Assembly (NCBI RefSeq): GCF_004000945.1
Contig: NZ_BIMF01000010.1
Location: 161,587 to 225,586 of the forward strand
Length of the DNA: 64,000 bases
Source: Paenibacillus lautus NBRC 15380
GTDB taxonomy: Bacteria > Bacillota > Bacilli > Paenibacillales > Paenibacillaceae
Direction: 5' to 3'
The position numbers and the translations under genes were made by a program. Below, piece by piece: positions 61,652 through 64,000 of this stretch (position 1 is its first letter; every line of letters starts with the position of its first letter). Under the pieces are notes generated by a model. The model was not told the DNA's origin and did no database searches. It saw nothing but the letters and a program-made list of their open reading frames with translations.

Positions 61652-62329
61652 TTACTCCTTTCCGCTGTTATTCAGCTTTTGCTTCAGGCGGGCAAGTTCT
61701 TTTTCTAATACAGTGGAGACCGATTCACCAGCCTGTTCCATGTATTCCTGCCCCATGCGGCGTAAATCGCGAAGACTTCTGGCTTCGAGTTCCCAGTCGC
61801 TGATACGGTCTTCGAGGCGATTAAACATCTTCGGTACGTCATGGCCGCCGCCGTAGGAGCCCGTACGTTCATTCATTTTCTGCTGAAGACGAAGGGTTTC
61901 CACTCGGGCAACATAATATTGACGTTTGCTGTATACCGTCTGATATTCCATCCGCAGCTCGCCGAGCTGCTCCTCGATTTCTTTTAGCGACTCCAGGCTT
62001 GAGGATAACAGGCCTTGATACTGCTCGATCTTTTCCTCATAGATCAGCTTCTCCTGCAATGCCAGCTTGGCAAGATGTTCTTCGCCGGCCTTCAATGCAA
62101 GCAGCGCCTGCTCTTCGCGTTTATATCGCATGGTTTCCGCTTGATCCACCTGCTGCTTCAGCTGTCTGGAATGTACTTGGCATTGCTGCTGCAGCTTCTC
62201 AGCCTCTGCAATGTCCTGTCTGGTTGAATGTAGGAACTGGTCGATCAATCGAACCGGATCCTGGCTCTGCTCGAGCTTTTCATTCAATGTTGCTACGGTT
62301 ATGTCTCTTATCCGCCGGAAAACACTCAT
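61652..62329 (-). CDS. PspA/IM30 family protein, second paralog
   Basis: 225 aa. Begins SVFRRIRDITVATLNEKLEQSQDPVRLIDQFL, split here as SVFRRIRDITVATLNEKLE followed by QSQDPVRLIDQF, the PspA start, then a long coiled coil ending in LEKELARLKQKL. It is clearly homologous to but not a copy of the LiaH-like protein 0.5 kb downstream. First PspA of the operon, 68 bp after the LiaI-like gene. Confidence 0.9.
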   Translation of the reverse strand: MSVFRRIRDITVATLNEKLEQSQDPVRLIDQFLHSTRQDIAEAEKLQQQCQVHSRQLKQQVDQAETMRYKREEQALLALKAGEEHLAKLALQEKLIYEEKIEQYQGLLSSSLESLKEIEEQLGELRMEYQTVYSKRQYYVARVETLRLQQKMNERTGSYGGGHDVPKMFNRLEDRISDWELEARSLRDLRRMGQEYMEQAGESVSTVLEKELARLKQKLNNSGKE

Positions 62330-62397
62330 ATTGGCTTAGCCCTCCTCATCTATCATGATCTGTTGTTCATGCATGTTATTTAATGTAGTGGTTTTTA

Positions 62398-62697
62398 TCA
62401 ATAACGGGGTCTGCCATTCTTCAATCGGGACACCCCGTAAATGATTAAGATAACTCCAAGGATCGGACCGATCAGCCAAGACAGTTTACCCATCAACCAG
62501 ATCACACCGATACCGAGAATAACCCATCCCATCAAGGTGTTACCTCTCCGGATCCCATAGTATCCCAACGCGACCATCAGTATTGGAATTAGAAGACTGA
62601 ACAACCATCCAAGCAGAGGACCGAATACTCCCAGGAGAACCAAGATCCCTAAACCAATCAACAGGATACTCATTCCATTTCCTTTTGAATTTCTCAT
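62398..62697 (-). CDS. LiaI-like small membrane protein
   Basis: 99 aa with about four hydrophobic stretches forming two or three helical hairpins (LLIGLGILVLLGVFGPLLGW and GWVILGIGVIWLMG), with a basic end. Resembles LiaI and the membrane half of LiaF-type proteins (DUF5668-like). In B. subtilis LiaI recruits LiaH to the membrane. First gene of the operon behind the regulatory region at 62.75-62.85 kb. Confidence 0.8.
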   Translation of the reverse strand: MRNSKGNGMSILLIGLGILVLLGVFGPLLGWLFSLLIPILMVALGYYGIRRGNTLMGWVILGIGVIWLMGKLSWLIGPILGVILIIYGVSRLKNGRPRY

Positions 62698-62755
62698 TTA
62701 TACACCGCCTTTCTGTTGTTTGATCGTTGTTTCATTTGTTCAACCTTATGACTCT

Positions 62756-62839
62756 ATTCTAGGTAATTTCGAGTTTCACTAAAACGGCCTGGGGACGGTT
62801 TTTAGACCTAGACCTAAGGCGGGGCCTCCTACAGACCTA
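62756..62839 (-). promoter_or_regulatory. Putative promoter/regulatory region of the lia-psp operon
   Basis: TAGAAT (minus strand, 62756-62761) may be a -10 box. Upstream, AGACCTA occurs three times: as AGACCTAGACCTA at 62804-62816 (overlapping pair) and at 62833-62839. These repeats may be a response-regulator (LiaR-like) binding site. The rest of the 355-bp gap to the tRNA cluster has no gene. Confidence 0.4.
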
Positions 62840-63010
62840 CGTCCAACCCTGCACTGGATCTATTAGTCGATGGGTTGACCTGTGTGGATGAATCCTCCGG
62901 TATCCAGGCTGTATAGCCTCCGTGAAAAGGTAATTATAGTAGAGGTTGCATGAAGCAAGGAGTCTAATATTAATCACGCAGAACTAAGCTATCGATCTAG
63001 ATGCAACAAA

Positions 63011-63047
63011 AAAAGGAATGCAGACGTTGATAGTCTACATTCCTTTT
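63011..63047 (-). terminator. Terminator of the tRNA cluster
   Basis: 15-bp stem (AAAAGGAATGCAGAC with one G-T pair) followed on the minus strand by TTTTTTTG; lies just after tRNA-Leu. Confidence 0.92.
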
Positions 63048-63053
63048 GGATGA

Positions 63054-63133
63054 TGCCGGTGAAGGGACTCGAACCCCCACGGTTTCCCTCACGATTTTGA
63101 GTCGCGCGCGTCTGCCAATTCCGCCACACCGGC
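63054..63133 (-). tRNA. tRNA-Leu (CAA)
   Basis: Type II tRNA with a short variable arm. The anticodon loop reads CTCAAAA on the minus strand, giving CAA. It is the only gene in the cluster without an encoded CCA end (the next bases are TCA). Confidence 0.9.
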
Positions 63134-63141
63134 TTACTTAA

Positions 63142-63218
63142 TGGCGTGCCCTAAGAGATTCGAACTCCTGACCTTTTGATTCGTAGTCAAACGCTCTATC
63201 CAGCTGAGCTAAGGGCAC
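63142..63218 (-). tRNA. tRNA-Arg (ACG)
   Basis: Acceptor GTGCCCT/AGGGCAC, anticodon loop CTACGAA (ACG), TTCGAAT arm, encoded CCA. Its position between Cys and Leu differs from the B. subtilis trnD order. Confidence 0.95.
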
Positions 63219-63230
63219 ATAGTTTTGTTA

Positions 63231-63304
63231 TGGAGGCGCCACCCAGATTCGAACTGGGGATAAAGCTTTTGCAGAGCTGTGCCTTACCACTTGGCTATGG
63301 CGCC
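63231..63304 (-). tRNA. tRNA-Cys (GCA)
   Basis: Acceptor GGCGCC both sides, anticodon GCA, encoded CCA. Confidence 0.95.
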
Positions 63305-63315
63305 AGAAATAAAAA

Positions 63316-63390
63316 TGGAGCGGACGACGGGAATCGAACCCGCGACCCTCGCCTTGGCAAGGCGATGCTCTACCGCTGAGCCACGTCCGC
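63316..63390 (-). tRNA. tRNA-Gly (GCC)
   Basis: Acceptor GCGGACG, anticodon GCC, encoded CCA. Confidence 0.95.
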
Positions 63391-63405
63391 AAACATAAAA
63401 ATCAA

Positions 63406-63480
63406 TGGCTGGGGATATAGGATTCGAACCTATGCATGACGGAGTCAAAGTCCGTTGCCTTACCGCTTGGCTAATCCCCA
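63406..63480 (-). tRNA. tRNA-Gln (TTG)
   Basis: Acceptor TGGGGAT/ATCCCCA, anticodon TTG, encoded CCA. Confidence 0.95.
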
Positions 63481-63496
63481 ATATGATTTTGTAATA

Positions 63497-63573
63497 TGGG
63501 GCGATCGAGGGGAATTGAACCCCCGAGTGCCGGAGCCACAATCCGGTGCGTTAACCACTTCGCCACGACCGCC
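63497..63573 (-). tRNA. tRNA-His (GTG)
   Basis: Acceptor starts GGCGGTCG with the extra G(-1) of tRNA-His, anticodon GTG, encoded CCA. Confidence 0.95.
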
Positions 63574-63596
63574 ATATTGAAACACTGTGATACGAT

Positions 63597-63670
63597 TGGC
63601 AGGGGCAGCAGGAATTGAACCCACACTAACGGTTTTGGAGACCGCTGTTCTACCTTTAAACTATGCCCCT
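63597..63670 (-). tRNA. tRNA-Trp (CCA)
   Basis: Acceptor AGGGGCA, anticodon CCA, encoded CCA end. The substrate of trpS at 36 kb and the effector of its T-box. Confidence 0.95.
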
Positions 63671-63676
63671 AAAAAC

Positions 63677-63761
63677 TGGTGGAGGATGATGGATTCGAAC
63701 CACCGAACTCGAAGAGAGCAGATTTACAGTCTGCCGTGTTTAGCCACTTCACTAATCCTCC
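63677..63761 (-). tRNA. tRNA-Tyr (GTA)
   Basis: Type II tRNA with a long variable arm, acceptor GGAGGAT, anticodon GTA, encoded CCA. Confidence 0.95.
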
Positions 63762-63765
63762 AGAA

Positions 63766-63841
<76 letters not shown>

Positions 63842-63862
63842 ATATAAAGTTATAAACGTACA

Positions 63863-63938
<76 letters not shown>

Positions 63939-64000
63939 TTAAAGCTCTTCGCGAACTTTGACGGAACCCATATCGGATACTCATCTCATCCCAAAGTTGT

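Overview
The window comes from a spore-forming, Gram-positive Paenibacillaceae chromosome, most likely a Paenibacillus with mid-range GC. The signs are strong GGAGG-type ribosome binding sites, many TTG and GTG starts, and several sporulation genes (sda, two alpha/beta SASP genes, sspI, ylbJ, yunB, ywmB, a YjcZ-like gene). Gene neighbourhoods match the yui-yum-yut-yun region of Bacillus subtilis, and a T-box, an S-box and a trnD-like tRNA cluster are present. Nearly all of it is core chromosome. I see no prophage, CRISPR array, intact insertion sequence or rRNA gene.

Layout. 1-7.3 kb: primosome genes dnaB and dnaI (dnaI runs off the left edge), yuiB, hemQ, a type II NADH dehydrogenase, ferredoxin-NADP reductase yumC, and the checkpoint gene sda behind a cluster of DnaA boxes. 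7.5-11.4 kb: a YheC/D ATP-grasp spore gene, then a lower-GC accessory stretch holding small membrane or lipoprotein genes of unknown role, one 5'-truncated gene and one frameshifted gene. 11.4-15.2 kb: Fe-S assembly (ErpA/IscA type, NifU-like), menaquinone synthesis (mqnE), yutJ and yuzB. 15.4-22 kb: an atypical SDR, the S-box-controlled metNPQ methionine importer, a HEPN-domain protein, heme A synthase and a thioredoxin-like protein. 22-31 kb: DUF2515, a MurJ/YtgP-type flippase, DUF456, a HAD phosphatase, an SRPBCC protein, a class B PBP and a membrane transglutaminase. 31.5-39.5 kb: MFS transporter, spore proteins, a small toprim protein, sco-ctaB, T-box trpS and an aldose epimerase. 39.7-49.7 kb: pepF, yycC, DUF2225, truncated globin, ylbJ, NAD kinase, yutD, lipA, a LytH-like peptidase and yunB. 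49.8-57.6 kb: ArsR/SRPBCC pair, DUF1801, trmH-type methyltransferase, ktrA-type regulator, sspI, RF3, zwf and ywmB. 57.9-62.7 kb: a LiaFSR-type envelope-stress system downstream of two PspA paralogs, a PspC protein and a LiaI-like protein. 63.05-63.94 kb: ten tRNA genes on the minus strand.

Themes. Heme and cytochrome-oxidase assembly (hemQ, ctaA, ctaB, sco), electron transport (ndh, yutJ, yumC, mqnE) and Fe-S or lipoyl biogenesis (erpA, yutI, lipA) share the window with envelope synthesis and stress genes. The less ordinary parts are the double-PspA lia locus with a hairpin between its effector and regulator halves, the DnaA-box cluster at sda, the 8.4-11.4 kb accessory patch, and several proteins with unusual active sites or domain make-up. 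No clearly new multi-gene system could be demonstrated from sequence alone.
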